Positions 1 to 6,469 of a DNA stretch of 12,306 nucleotides are shown piece by piece (within the stretch, counting starts at the first letter, position 1; the number at the start of each line of letters is the position of its first letter). Source of the DNA: JAYQUR01 sp038133505 (GTDB taxonomy: Bacteria; Pseudomonadota; Alphaproteobacteria; MPNO01; UBA830); NCBI GenBank assembly GCA_038133505.1, contig JAYPTI010000102.1:1-12306 (forward strand), given 5' to 3'. Below the pieces are notes generated by a model. It ran no database searches and was not told where the DNA came from. It worked only from the letters and a program-made list of their open reading frames with translations. Both the position numbers and the translations under genes were made by a program.

Positions 1-345
1 GGTATGAGCAACCGCGAACAGGTCACCGCGATGCTCGGAACGCCGTCCGCCATTTCGACCTTCGATAATGGATCCTGGTACTACGTGGGATCGCTGACCA
101 GCAGGTTCGCGTTTCTCGAACCGGAGATTCTGGAACGAACGGTCCTCGTCATCCGCTTCGACAAGGACGGTATCGTGCGCCAGGTCGAACGCCTGTCCAA
201 GGAGGACGGACGCGACGTCCAGATCGTCGAACGCAAGACGCCGACCCGCGGCCGCGAATTGACGATCCTCGAACAGCTTATCGGCAATCTCGGCCGCTTC
301 GGCGGCGGCCGCACCGGCGAAGGCGGCGTGCTGGGCGATCCCTGA
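1..345 (+). CDS. bamE: Outer membrane protein assembly factor BamE, 3' part
   Basis: This is the C-terminal part of a BamE (SmpA/OmlA) family protein, a small outer-membrane lipoprotein of the BAM complex that helps insert beta-barrel proteins. The frame is open from base 1, so the ATG at base 4 is almost certainly internal, and the lipoprotein signal and first strand lie outside the window. The family signature is visible: a SNREQVTAMLGTPS segment followed by FDNGSWYYVG, a PEILERTVLVIRFD strand, and a polar tail ending in glycine-rich GRFGGGRTGEGG. The C-terminal extension after the VERLSKEDGRDV segment is typical of alphaproteobacterial members. The gene ends in TGA at 343-345 and runs into a strong terminator. 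The family call is secure from the fold motifs; the exact start cannot be seen. Confidence 0.88.
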   Translation, partial: GMSNREQVTAMLGTPSAISTFDNGSWYYVGSLTSRFAFLEPEILERTVLVIRFDKDGIVRQVERLSKEDGRDVQIVERKTPTRGRELTILEQLIGNLGRFGGGRTGEGGVLGDP

Positions 346-374
346 TCCGCCGGCGCATCCGGCAGCGGGCAAAG

Positions 375-405
375 AAAAAGGCCCCGGATCGCTCCGGGGC
401 CTTTT
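375..405. terminator. Bidirectional intrinsic terminator between bamE and hppA
   Basis: A perfect 9-bp stem, GGCCCCGGA (380-388) with TCCGGGGCC (393-401), closes a TCGC loop. It is flanked by AAAAA (375-379) on the left and TTTT (402-405) on the right, so the A-T pairs extend the stem and a T-run follows it on either strand. It lies 30-odd bases after the bamE stop and about 22 bases after the hppA stop, so it can end both convergent transcripts. Confidence 0.9.
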
Positions 406-427
406 CTCGTTCTGCGGCGTCTGCCGG

Positions 428-2536
428 TCAGTTGGTCGCAACCACCGCCAGCAGGAGAAGCGCCACGATGTTGATGATCTTGATCATCGGGTTCACCGCG
501 GGGCCCGCCGTATCCTTGTACGGATCGCCGACGGTATCGCCGGTGACGGAGGCCGCATGGGCATCGGAGCCCTTGCCGCCGTGGTTTCCGTCTTCGATGT
601 ACTTCTTGGCGTTATCCCAGGCACCGCCGCCCGACGTCATCGACAGGGCCACGAACAGGCCGGTGACGATGGTGCCGAGCATCAGGGCGCCAAGCGTCGT
701 GAACGCCGCGGCCTGGCCGCCGATCCAGTTGATGACCATGTACACCACGATCGGGGCCAGCACCGGCAGGAGCGACGGGATGATCATTTCCTTGATCGCC
801 GCCTTGGTCAGCAGGTCGACCGCGCGTCCGTATTCGGGGCGGGCCGTGCCTTCCATGATGCCGGCGATTTCGCGGAACTGACGGCGCACCTCGACGACGA
901 CCGCGGCCGCAGACCGGCCCACCGCCATCATGCTGAGGGAGCCGAACAGGTACGGCAGCAGGCCGCCGAGGAACAGGCCGACGACGACATAGGGGTCCTG
1001 CAGGCTGAATTTCACCTGCGCCGCGACCTCGGGGACGTAGTGCTTCATGTCCTCGGTATAGGCCGCGAACAGCACCAGCGCCGCGAGACCGGCGGAACCG
1101 ATCGCGTACCCCTTGGTGACCGCCTTGGTCGTGTTGCCGACCGCGTCGAGCGCGTCGGTGTAGTTGCGGACCTCTTCCGGCAGCTCGGCCATCTCGGCGA
1201 TACCGCCCGCGTTGTCCGTCACCGGGCCGTAGGCGTCGAGCGCGACGACCATGCCGGCGAGCGCCAGCATCGTGGTCGCCGCGATGGCGATGCCGTAGAG
1301 ACCGGCTGCGAAATACGCAACGAGGATGCCCGCCGCGATCACGATCACCGGCGCCGCGGTCGCTTCCATCGATACCGCGAGGCCCTGGATGACATTCGTC
1401 GCATGGCCGGTTTCCGACGCCTTGGCGACGCTGCGGACCGGACGGTACTCGGTACCGGTGTAGTACTCGGTGATCCACACGATCAGACCGGTGACCACGA
1501 GGCCGACGAGACCGCAATACAGCAGGTGCCGCGCCTGGATCGAACCGTTGGTCATCGGGATTTCGGCCGAGAAGCTGCCGAACACCATGTAGACCGTGAT
1601 GCCGATAAGGATGGCCGAGATCACCGCCGAAGCGACGAAGCCCTTGTAGAGCGCCGCCATGATGTTGTTGGAGCCGCCGAGCCGGACGAAGAACGTCCCG
1701 ATGACGGAACCTATGATGCAGACCGCACCGATCAGAAGAGGCAGGAGCAGCATCGTTTCGCGAACCGCGCCGGCGAAGAACACGGCGCCGACCAGCATCG
1801 TCGCGACGACGGTCACGGCGTAGGTTTCGAACAGGTCGGCGGCCATGCCGGCGCAGTCGCCGACATTGTCGCCCACGTTGTCCGCGATCACCGCCGCATT
1901 CCGGGGATCGTCCTCGGGGATGCCGGCTTCGATCTTGCCCACCACGTCGGCGCCGACGTCGGCGCCCTTGGTGAAGATACCGCCGCCGAGACGCGCGAAG
2001 ATCGAGATCAGCGATGCGCCGAAGCCGAGCGCCACGAGCGCTTCGAGAATGTGGCGAAGGCCGGCGTCGCTCGCCGGGTCGTACACGCCCCGGAGAATGA
2101 GGTAATAGATCGCCACGCCGAGCAGGCCGAGACCGACGACGAGCATGCCGGTGACAGCACCGGCCTTGAAGGCCACCGTCAGCGCCGGCTGCAGGCCACC
2201 GGCCCGAGCGGCGTCGGCCGTGCGCACGTTGGCGCGCACCGAGATGTTCATCCCGATATAGCCGGCTGCGCCGGACAGAACCGCGCCGATGACGAAGCCG
2301 ATCGCCGGATAGATGCCCAGCAGAAGCAACAGCACGATGCCGACCACGATACCGACGATCGCAATGGTCATGTACTGCCGGTTGAGATATGCCGCTGCGC
2401 CTTCCTGGACGGCGCCCGCGATCTCCTGCATCCGCTCGTTGCCTGCCGACACCGAGAGAACCGACCGGCTTGCGTAAAGCCCGTACAGGATCGCGAGCAC
2501 GCCACAGGCGATCACGACCCAATAAGCTGTAGACAT
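428..2536 (-). CDS. hppA: Membrane-bound proton-pumping pyrophosphatase, K+-independent type
   Basis: The protein (702 aa, a normal length) is an integral membrane H+-translocating pyrophosphatase. It hydrolyses cytoplasmic pyrophosphate and pumps protons across the membrane, conserving energy from biosynthesis. Many hydrophobic segments run along its length. The substrate motifs are intact: GADVGADVVGKIEAG near residues 191-205 with the Asp and Lys ligands, the acidic DNVGDNVGDCAGMAADLFE at 219-237, and the C-terminal GGAWDNAKKYIEDG and GDTVGDPYKDTAGPA motifs. The class-determining segment reads GNTTKAVTKG, with Lys471 and Thr474. In this family Lys (instead of Ala) and Thr at these sites mark the K+-independent, H+-pumping class. 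The ATG at 2534-2536 is preceded by AAGGA (2545-2549) with 8 bases between. The gene is apparently monocistronic: a structured leader precedes it and a terminator follows. Confidence 0.97.
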   Translation of the reverse strand: MSTAYWVVIACGVLAILYGLYASRSVLSVSAGNERMQEIAGAVQEGAAAYLNRQYMTIAIVGIVVGIVLLLLLGIYPAIGFVIGAVLSGAAGYIGMNISVRANVRTADAARAGGLQPALTVAFKAGAVTGMLVVGLGLLGVAIYYLILRGVYDPASDAGLRHILEALVALGFGASLISIFARLGGGIFTKGADVGADVVGKIEAGIPEDDPRNAAVIADNVGDNVGDCAGMAADLFETYAVTVVATMLVGAVFFAGAVRETMLLLPLLIGAVCIIGSVIGTFFVRLGGSNNIMAALYKGFVASAVISAILIGITVYMVFGSFSAEIPMTNGSIQARHLLYCGLVGLVVTGLIVWITEYYTGTEYRPVRSVAKASETGHATNVIQGLAVSMEATAAPVIVIAAGILVAYFAAGLYGIAIAATTMLALAGMVVALDAYGPVTDNAGGIAEMAELPEEVRNYTDALDAVGNTTKAVTKGYAIGSAGLAALVLFAAYTEDMKHYVPEVAAQVKFSLQDPYVVVGLFLGGLLPYLFGSLSMMAVGRSAAAVVVEVRRQFREIAGIMEGTARPEYGRAVDLLTKAAIKEMIIPSLLPVLAPIVVYMVINWIGGQAAAFTTLGALMLGTIVTGLFVALSMTSGGGAWDNAKKYIEDGNHGGKGSDAHAASVTGDTVGDPYKDTAGPAVNPMIKIINIVALLLLAVVATN

Positions 2537-2553
2537 CTTTAAAATCCTTGTTT

Positions 2554-2597
2554 TGTCAGGGACTTGGGGGGTCCCTCAGACAGCGCAAGGCGCGCTG
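2554..2597 (-). promoter_or_regulatory. Structured 5' leader of hppA (two hairpins)
   Basis: Two inverted repeats lie just upstream of the hppA ribosome-binding site. The first pairs AGGGAC (2558-2563) with GTCCCT (2571-2576) over a 7-base loop, and can be prolonged by TGTC (2554-2557) with GACA (2579-2582) across a 2-base bulge. The second pairs CAGCGC (2581-2586) with GCGCTG (2592-2597). The two cannot be fully extended together because they share bases 2581-2582. No known riboswitch consensus was recognised. A role in translation or mRNA stability is only inferred. Confidence 0.4.
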
Positions 2598-2631
2598 ACA
2601 GCCCCGGGGACCCGCGAAAACGCGCGGAACA

Positions 2632-2647
2632 TGCCAGAACTGTGCCA
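2632..2647 (-). promoter_or_regulatory. Sigma-54-like promoter element upstream of hppA
   Basis: On the - strand the 16 bases read TGGCACAGTTCTGGCA. Compared with the sigma-54 consensus (TGGCACG, four free bases, TTGCW), the essential GG and GC pairs are present at the correct 12-base offset. Ten of twelve specified positions match. Transcription would begin near 2621, giving an untranslated leader of about 85 bases that contains both hairpins. The match could be chance, since the site is also a simple repeat of TGCCAG at an 11-base period. No enhancer-binding site was identified. Confidence 0.35.
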
Positions 2648-2719
2648 GCAAGGCAATCCCGCTAACGGAATCGCATTTTTATGGTCGTTTGGACGCGAAA
2701 CGGGTATCGCCGGGCGCTT

Positions 2720-3919
2720 TCAGGCCGCCTGCTGCACTCCCGCCGCCCGGCGCGCAGAGATCCGTAGCCAGATCGTAACCGCGAAGACGACAAGAACGAG
2801 CGGCGCCATGACGAGGTTGACCGCTTCCCATCCGAGCGTGTGCTGAACGGCGCCCGACGTGACGGCGCCGATGGAAATGGTACCCCAGATGAAGAAGTCG
2901 TTGAGCCCCTGCACCTTCGCCTTTTCCTCGGGCGTATAGGTCTCGGTCAGTAGCGTCGTGCCGCCGGTAAACAGGAAATTCCAGCCGACCCCGACCAGCA
3001 CCAGCGCCGACAGGAAGTTGAGGAAGGTGATGCCCGCGAGATTGATTACGATGCAACTCCCCAGCAGGACCGCGCCCGCCATCAGGATGTTGTGCACGCC
3101 AAAGCGCTGGATCAGATGCCCCGTGAAAAAGGCCGGAAGGTACATGCCGAGCACGTGCGCCTGTATCACGTAGGAGGAATCGGCGAACGTGAAACCGCAC
3201 ACGCCCATGGCTATCGGCGTGACCGTCATCAGGAAGGACATGACGAGATAGCCGAACGTACCGGCGCACACCGCTATGATGAACTTGGGCTGCCGGACGA
3301 TCTCGCCGAGGGAACGACCGCCGCGCGGTCCCTGCTGCCTCACGGGCCTCGGGATGGAGATGAAACTAACGACGCAAGCGACGAGCAGATAGACCGCGAT
3401 CAGCGCAAGGTAGACGCCGGCGTACTGGACCGGCAGCAGATCGAGCGTATTGCGCGCAAGCGTCGGCCCCAGGATTGCGGCGACGACGCTGCCCGCAAGC
3501 ACGTAGGAGATCGCCTTGCTGCGGAACTCGTTGGTTGCGACATCCGCGGCGGCGAAACGGAAATATTGGCAGAAGCCGTTGAAGCTGCCCGTCAGCGTCG
3601 ATGCGATGCAGAACAGGACGAAATCGCCCTGCATGATCGCGTACGCGCCGAGCGCGCCGCCCGAGGCGCCGATGAACGCGCCCGTGATGAAGCCGACACG
3701 GCGGCCGAACCGCCCCATAAACAGGGAGGCCGGTATCGTCGTCAGCGCCATCGCGACGAACTGGATCGCGAGCGGCAGCGTCGCCAGCGCCTTGTCCTCG
3801 GGCAGCAGCGTGCCGCCGACGATCGGCGCCGTCGAAATGATCGCCGATGTCGTCGTCATGAACAGGGCCTGACAGGAGGCGAGCAGGAAAATGTTCCTGC
3901 GAATGTAGGAAACGCTCAT
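2720..3919 (-). CDS. Major facilitator superfamily transporter, substrate unknown
   Basis: This 399-residue inner-membrane protein has the usual length and pattern of a 12-segment MFS carrier. Two blocks of six hydrophobic segments are separated by a polar loop near residues 190-212 (RPVRQQGPRGGRSLGE). The loop between segments 2 and 3 carries the MFS motif-A-like sequence GRFGRRVGF at 69-77. A related but degenerate copy, GHLIQRFGVHN, sits at the matching place in the second half (267-277). The start is ATG at 3917-3919; no strong ribosome-binding site precedes it. It lies 86 bases after the FliL-like gene on the same strand and 183 bases before hppA, so it may be a separate unit. Nothing in the sequence fixes the substrate. 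Drug or metabolite export is common for such carriers, and proximity to riboflavin genes is only suggestive. Confidence 0.85.
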   Translation of the reverse strand: MSVSYIRRNIFLLASCQALFMTTTSAIISTAPIVGGTLLPEDKALATLPLAIQFVAMALTTIPASLFMGRFGRRVGFITGAFIGASGGALGAYAIMQGDFVLFCIASTLTGSFNGFCQYFRFAAADVATNEFRSKAISYVLAGSVVAAILGPTLARNTLDLLPVQYAGVYLALIAVYLLVACVVSFISIPRPVRQQGPRGGRSLGEIVRQPKFIIAVCAGTFGYLVMSFLMTVTPIAMGVCGFTFADSSYVIQAHVLGMYLPAFFTGHLIQRFGVHNILMAGAVLLGSCIVINLAGITFLNFLSALVLVGVGWNFLFTGGTTLLTETYTPEEKAKVQGLNDFFIWGTISIGAVTSGAVQHTLGWEAVNLVMAPLVLVVFAVTIWLRISARRAAGVQQAA

Positions 3920-4005
3920 GGCGCGGACTTTACGTCAGAACGGAAGTCAGTAAAATTCGCAACCGCGTTATCTCCCATGCGGAATCCGGGCGGCTGCCCC
4001 GCGCG

Positions 4006-4449
4006 TCACGGGGCGCGGCCGGTATAGACCTGCTGAACGACGATCGAGTTGACCTTGTCCTGTCCCATGACGCTGCCGGCGATCTCCAGCATCTTGCGCT
4101 TTATCAGCCCGATATTGGGGACAAGGGGTTCCTGCGTCCGAAAGGCGATCAGGCGGAAAAGGAGGTCGTAGACCCGGCTCCGGATCAGGGGAATGCGTTC
4201 CTTCACGAAATCGCGGTCGTCCTCGTCGGCGAGTTCGTGCGCGATCATCAGCGTGAATTGACGGCGTTCCTCGCCCTTGGGGGTCATCGGGATGATAAAC
4301 GGCTTCAGCGCGACGAACTGGTTCGCCGACAACCGGCCCTTGGGTGCGCCGCCGCCGGCCGCCTCAGCGTTTCCGGCCCACAAGGCGAGCGCAACGAAGC
4401 CCATGGCAAGAAATGCGAGAAATGCACGAAAACGTGCGTGTCCGGTCAT
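4006..4449 (-). CDS. Exported FliL-like small protein of unknown function
   Basis: The product has 147 residues. It opens with a positively charged, hydrophobic segment (residues 5-27) followed by NAEA-A, which reads as a signal peptide cut after about residue 30, although an uncleaved membrane anchor is possible. The rest has the layout of a FliL-type domain: a first strand VALKPFIIPMT (46-56), RQFTLMIAHELADEDD (63-78), helices RIPLIRSRVYDLLFRLIAFR (85-104) and IGLIKRKMLEIAGSVMG (113-129), and a final strand VNSIVVQQVY (133-142). FliL binds flagellar stator units, but no flagellar gene is nearby, so a flagellar role is not supported. It is the last member of the rib-nusB-thiL operon, 63 bases after thiL. 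A strong hairpin overlaps its ribosome-binding site. The domain call comes from pattern only. Confidence 0.7.
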   Translation of the reverse strand: MTGHARFRAFLAFLAMGFVALALWAGNAEAAGGGAPKGRLSANQFVALKPFIIPMTPKGEERRQFTLMIAHELADEDDRDFVKERIPLIRSRVYDLLFRLIAFRTQEPLVPNIGLIKRKMLEIAGSVMGQDKVNSIVVQQVYTGRAP

Positions 4450-4459
4450 ATCGTCTGCC

Positions 4460-4494
4460 TTTCCTTCCGCGTGCGTTATCGCAAAGGAAGGAAA
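4460..4494 (-). promoter_or_regulatory. Hairpin sequestering the ribosome-binding site of the FliL-like gene
   Basis: A perfect 9-bp inverted repeat, TTTCCTTCC (4460-4468 on the + strand) and GGAAGGAAA (4486-4494), encloses a second stem TGCG/CGCA (4472-4475, 4480-4483) with a 4-base loop. In the - strand mRNA the 3' arm is GGAAGGAAA, which with the following GG forms the purine-rich Shine-Dalgarno region about 10 bases before the ATG at 4449. The 5' arm, UUUCCUUCC, is an anti-Shine-Dalgarno-like sequence. No T-run follows on either strand, so this is not an intrinsic terminator. Translational control of the downstream gene, or an mRNA-processing or stability role, is inferred. Confidence 0.55.
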
Positions 4495-4512
4495 ACAGAG
4501 CGTTAATCCGCC

Positions 4513-5484
4513 TCAGAAATGTCTGTATCCCGCCTTCGCCATTTCCAAAAGGCGACCGTCCGGCCCGCGAAGCGTGACGCCCTCGCCGGCCCCGAACAGT
4601 CCGATCTCGGTCACGTCCACGCCGGCGGCAAAGCCTGCCGAGAACGCTGCCTCGCGATTGGCGGGGGGAACGGCGAAGACCAGCTCGTAATCGTCGCCGC
4701 CGGTCGCCAGGGCGGAAATATCCGTTTCGCCCGCCGCGACGGCCGCGGCCGCATCGTCGGAAAGAGGAATGGCCGCGGCGACGATCTCCGCCTGCAGACC
4801 GGATGCCTCGCAGATGTGCCCCGTGTCCGCGACGAGGCCGTCCGAAACGTCGGCCATCGCCGAGGCGATTCCGCGCAATGCGGCGCCGAGGGCCAGGCGC
4901 GGCTCCGGCGTCTGGAACCTCGCAACCAGGTAGGGTCGGTCAGCCTTGCCTGCCGACAGATCCGACAACCCAAGCGCAGCGTCGCCGATCGTACCGGAAA
5001 CCATGAGGATATCGCCGGGCGATGCGCCGGCCCTTCGAATTGCCGTCCCTGCGGGCACAGAGCCGAGCATTGTCACTGACAGCGTCGTCGGCCCCGGGGT
5101 CGAGGTCGTGTCGCCGCCGAGCAGCGCCACGCCGAATGCCTTCTGGTCATCCCCGAGAGCGCCGGCGAATCCCTCGAGCCACGCATCGCTCGTCGACGCC
5201 GGCACCGACAGGTTCAGGAAATATCCGTCCGGCTCGGCTCCCATCGACGCCAGATCGGACAGATTGACGCGAAGCAGGCGGCGGGCGACCAGTCCTGGCG
5301 CCTCGGTCTCGAGGAAATGGACGCCGGCGACCATCGTATCCGTGGTGACGGCGGTCTCGTAACCCGGTTTTGCCGGCAGCAGGGCGGCATCGTCCGTCAG
5401 TCCGAGAGCGCGGCTGTCTCCCGCGGCGAGCGGGGCGAACAGTGCCGCAATCAGGTCGAACTCGCCGCGCCGGCCGTCAGACAC
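4513..5484 (-). CDS. thiL: Thiamine-monophosphate kinase
   Basis: ThiL phosphorylates thiamine monophosphate with ATP to give thiamine diphosphate, the active cofactor; it is cytoplasmic. The 323-residue protein shows the ThiL/PurM-type ATP-grasping motifs in order: TDDAALL (30-36), TTDTMVAGVHF (47-57), RRLLRVNLSDLASMGA (68-83), LLGGDTT (121-127), AMADVSDGLVADTGHI (209-224), TGGDDYEL (261-268), and the C-terminal GYRHF that closes most family members. The start is GTG at 5482-5484, overlapping the nusB stop (5477-5479) in an 8-base GTGTCTGA junction, which suggests translational coupling. nusB-thiL adjacency is widely conserved in Proteobacteria. Confidence 0.97.
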   Translation of the reverse strand: MSDGRRGEFDLIAALFAPLAAGDSRALGLTDDAALLPAKPGYETAVTTDTMVAGVHFLETEAPGLVARRLLRVNLSDLASMGAEPDGYFLNLSVPASTSDAWLEGFAGALGDDQKAFGVALLGGDTTSTPGPTTLSVTMLGSVPAGTAIRRAGASPGDILMVSGTIGDAALGLSDLSAGKADRPYLVARFQTPEPRLALGAALRGIASAMADVSDGLVADTGHICEASGLQAEIVAAAIPLSDDAAAAVAAGETDISALATGGDDYELVFAVPPANREAAFSAGFAAGVDVTEIGLFGAGEGVTLRGPDGRLLEMAKAGYRHF

Positions 5485-6016
5485 CGCCCCCGTCTCCGGC
5501 TTCGCGCGCGCCGCCGAACTCCTCGGGCCGAAGCGTCCGCGCGAGACGGTCCAGAAGACCGTTCACCATGCCGGGCTCCTGTCCGTCGTAGAATGCATGC
5601 GCGACGTCGACATATTCCGTGATCACGACCCGTGCGGGGGTGTTGGGACGCGCCTCGAGTTCGTAGACGCCGGCGCGCAGGATCGCCCGCAGGATGAATT
5701 CCAGCCGGCCGAGCGACCAGCTTTCGGTCAGCACCGCCGAGATCATGTCGTCGAGCGACCGGCGCCGCGCCGACACGCCGCGGACGATTTCCGAAAACAG
5801 GTTCTTGTCCGGCGCGACGTCGTGCTCGGTGTCGAAACTGTCGCCGAGCCGGAAGCGGAGAAACTCCTCGAGGACGGCGTCGGGGTGCGCGCCCGAATGG
5901 TCCGTCTGATAGAGCGCCTGAACCGCGGCCAGACGCGCGGCGCTTCGCCGGGCGCTTCCCTTCGGTCCTCCGCCGCCTCCGGACCGTTTTTGTGGCCGCG
6001 CGGCGGTCCCGGTCAT
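5477..6016 (-). CDS. nusB: Transcription antitermination factor NusB
   Basis: NusB, with NusE (ribosomal protein S10), binds the boxA RNA of rRNA operons and supports antitermination. The 179-residue product is slightly long for the family because of a basic, Gly/Arg-rich N-terminus (about 28 residues). The NusB fold then begins with ARRSAARLAAVQALYQTDHS. Further family segments are DKNLFSEIVRGV, ESWSLGRLEFILRAILRAGVYE (compare the common L-R/D-x-x-ILR-x-A-x-YEL), and TPARVVITEYVDVAHAFYD, ending with VNGLLDRLAR. The ATG at 6014-6016 overlaps the ribH stop (6013-6015) as ATGA. An open frame extends further upstream to 6250, but that part lies inside ribH and shows no NusB-like sequence, so this start was chosen. 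The C-terminal tail (REAGDGGGV) overlaps thiL. Confidence 0.95.
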   Translation of the reverse strand: MTGTAARPQKRSGGGGGPKGSARRSAARLAAVQALYQTDHSGAHPDAVLEEFLRFRLGDSFDTEHDVAPDKNLFSEIVRGVSARRRSLDDMISAVLTESWSLGRLEFILRAILRAGVYELEARPNTPARVVITEYVDVAHAFYDGQEPGMVNGLLDRLARTLRPEEFGGAREAGDGGGV

Positions 6017-6459
6017 CGCGGTTCGTTTAGTTTGCGCTTGAGGTCGATCATCGCGAGGCACGCCCGCGCGGCGGCACCGCCCCGGTCGTGCTTGTCGCGG
6101 CTGGCGCGCGCCAGCGCCTGCTCGCCGTTCTCCGTCGTCAGAACGCCATAGCCGAGGGCAATCCCGTATTCCAGCACGAGATCGTTGAGCCCCCGCGCGC
6201 TCTCGAGGCACACGTAATCGTAATGCGACGTCTCGCCCCGAATGACGCAACCAAGCGCGATATAGCCGTCGAACCGGTTCGGGTCCGCATCGATCGCCAT
6301 CTTGATCGCGCCGGGCAGCTCGAAGGAGCCGGGGACCGAAAACCGTTCGTAGGTCGCGCCCGCTTCCTTCATTTCGGTGAGCACGCTGTCGATCATCCGG
6401 CCGGCGATCTCCTCGTAATAAGGAGACTCGATGATCATGATGTGGGGGCCGTCGGCCAT
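6013..6459 (-). CDS. ribH: 6,7-dimethyl-8-ribityllumazine synthase
   Basis: RibH condenses 5-amino-6-ribitylamino-uracil with 3,4-dihydroxy-2-butanone 4-phosphate to form the riboflavin precursor lumazine. The 148-residue length is typical. Substrate-binding motifs are intact: VPGSFELPGAIKMA (42-55), GCVIRGETSHYDYVCLESARGL (70-91) with the catalytic-type His79, and GYGVLTTENGEQALARA (103-119), followed by the basic DKHDRGGAAARACLAM. The ATG at 6457-6459 has AGGGA about 7 bases upstream. That Shine-Dalgarno overlaps the TAG stop of the preceding ribB-type gene, whose end is 10 bases away. The 3' end overlaps nusB by 4 bases. Confidence 0.97.
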   Translation of the reverse strand: MADGPHIMIIESPYYEEIAGRMIDSVLTEMKEAGATYERFSVPGSFELPGAIKMAIDADPNRFDGYIALGCVIRGETSHYDYVCLESARGLNDLVLEYGIALGYGVLTTENGEQALARASRDKHDRGGAAARACLAMIDLKRKLNEPR

Positions 6460-6469
6460 GATGCGTTCC

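Noticed and set aside
557..2542. 661-codon open frame on the + strand opposite hppA
   Set aside because: It is the antisense shadow of a GC-rich gene: composition is dominated by Arg, Asp, His and Gly, no domain is recognisable, and the opposite strand has complete hppA motifs.
2656..2671. Small hairpin (ATCCCG/CGGAAT) downstream of the MFS gene as its terminator
   Set aside because: Only six pairs including one G-U, and no T-run follows on the - strand.
3996..4014. Hairpin GCCCCG/CGGGGC across the stop of the FliL-like gene
   Set aside because: It has a 6-bp GC stem but no following T-run on the - strand, so it was not called a terminator.
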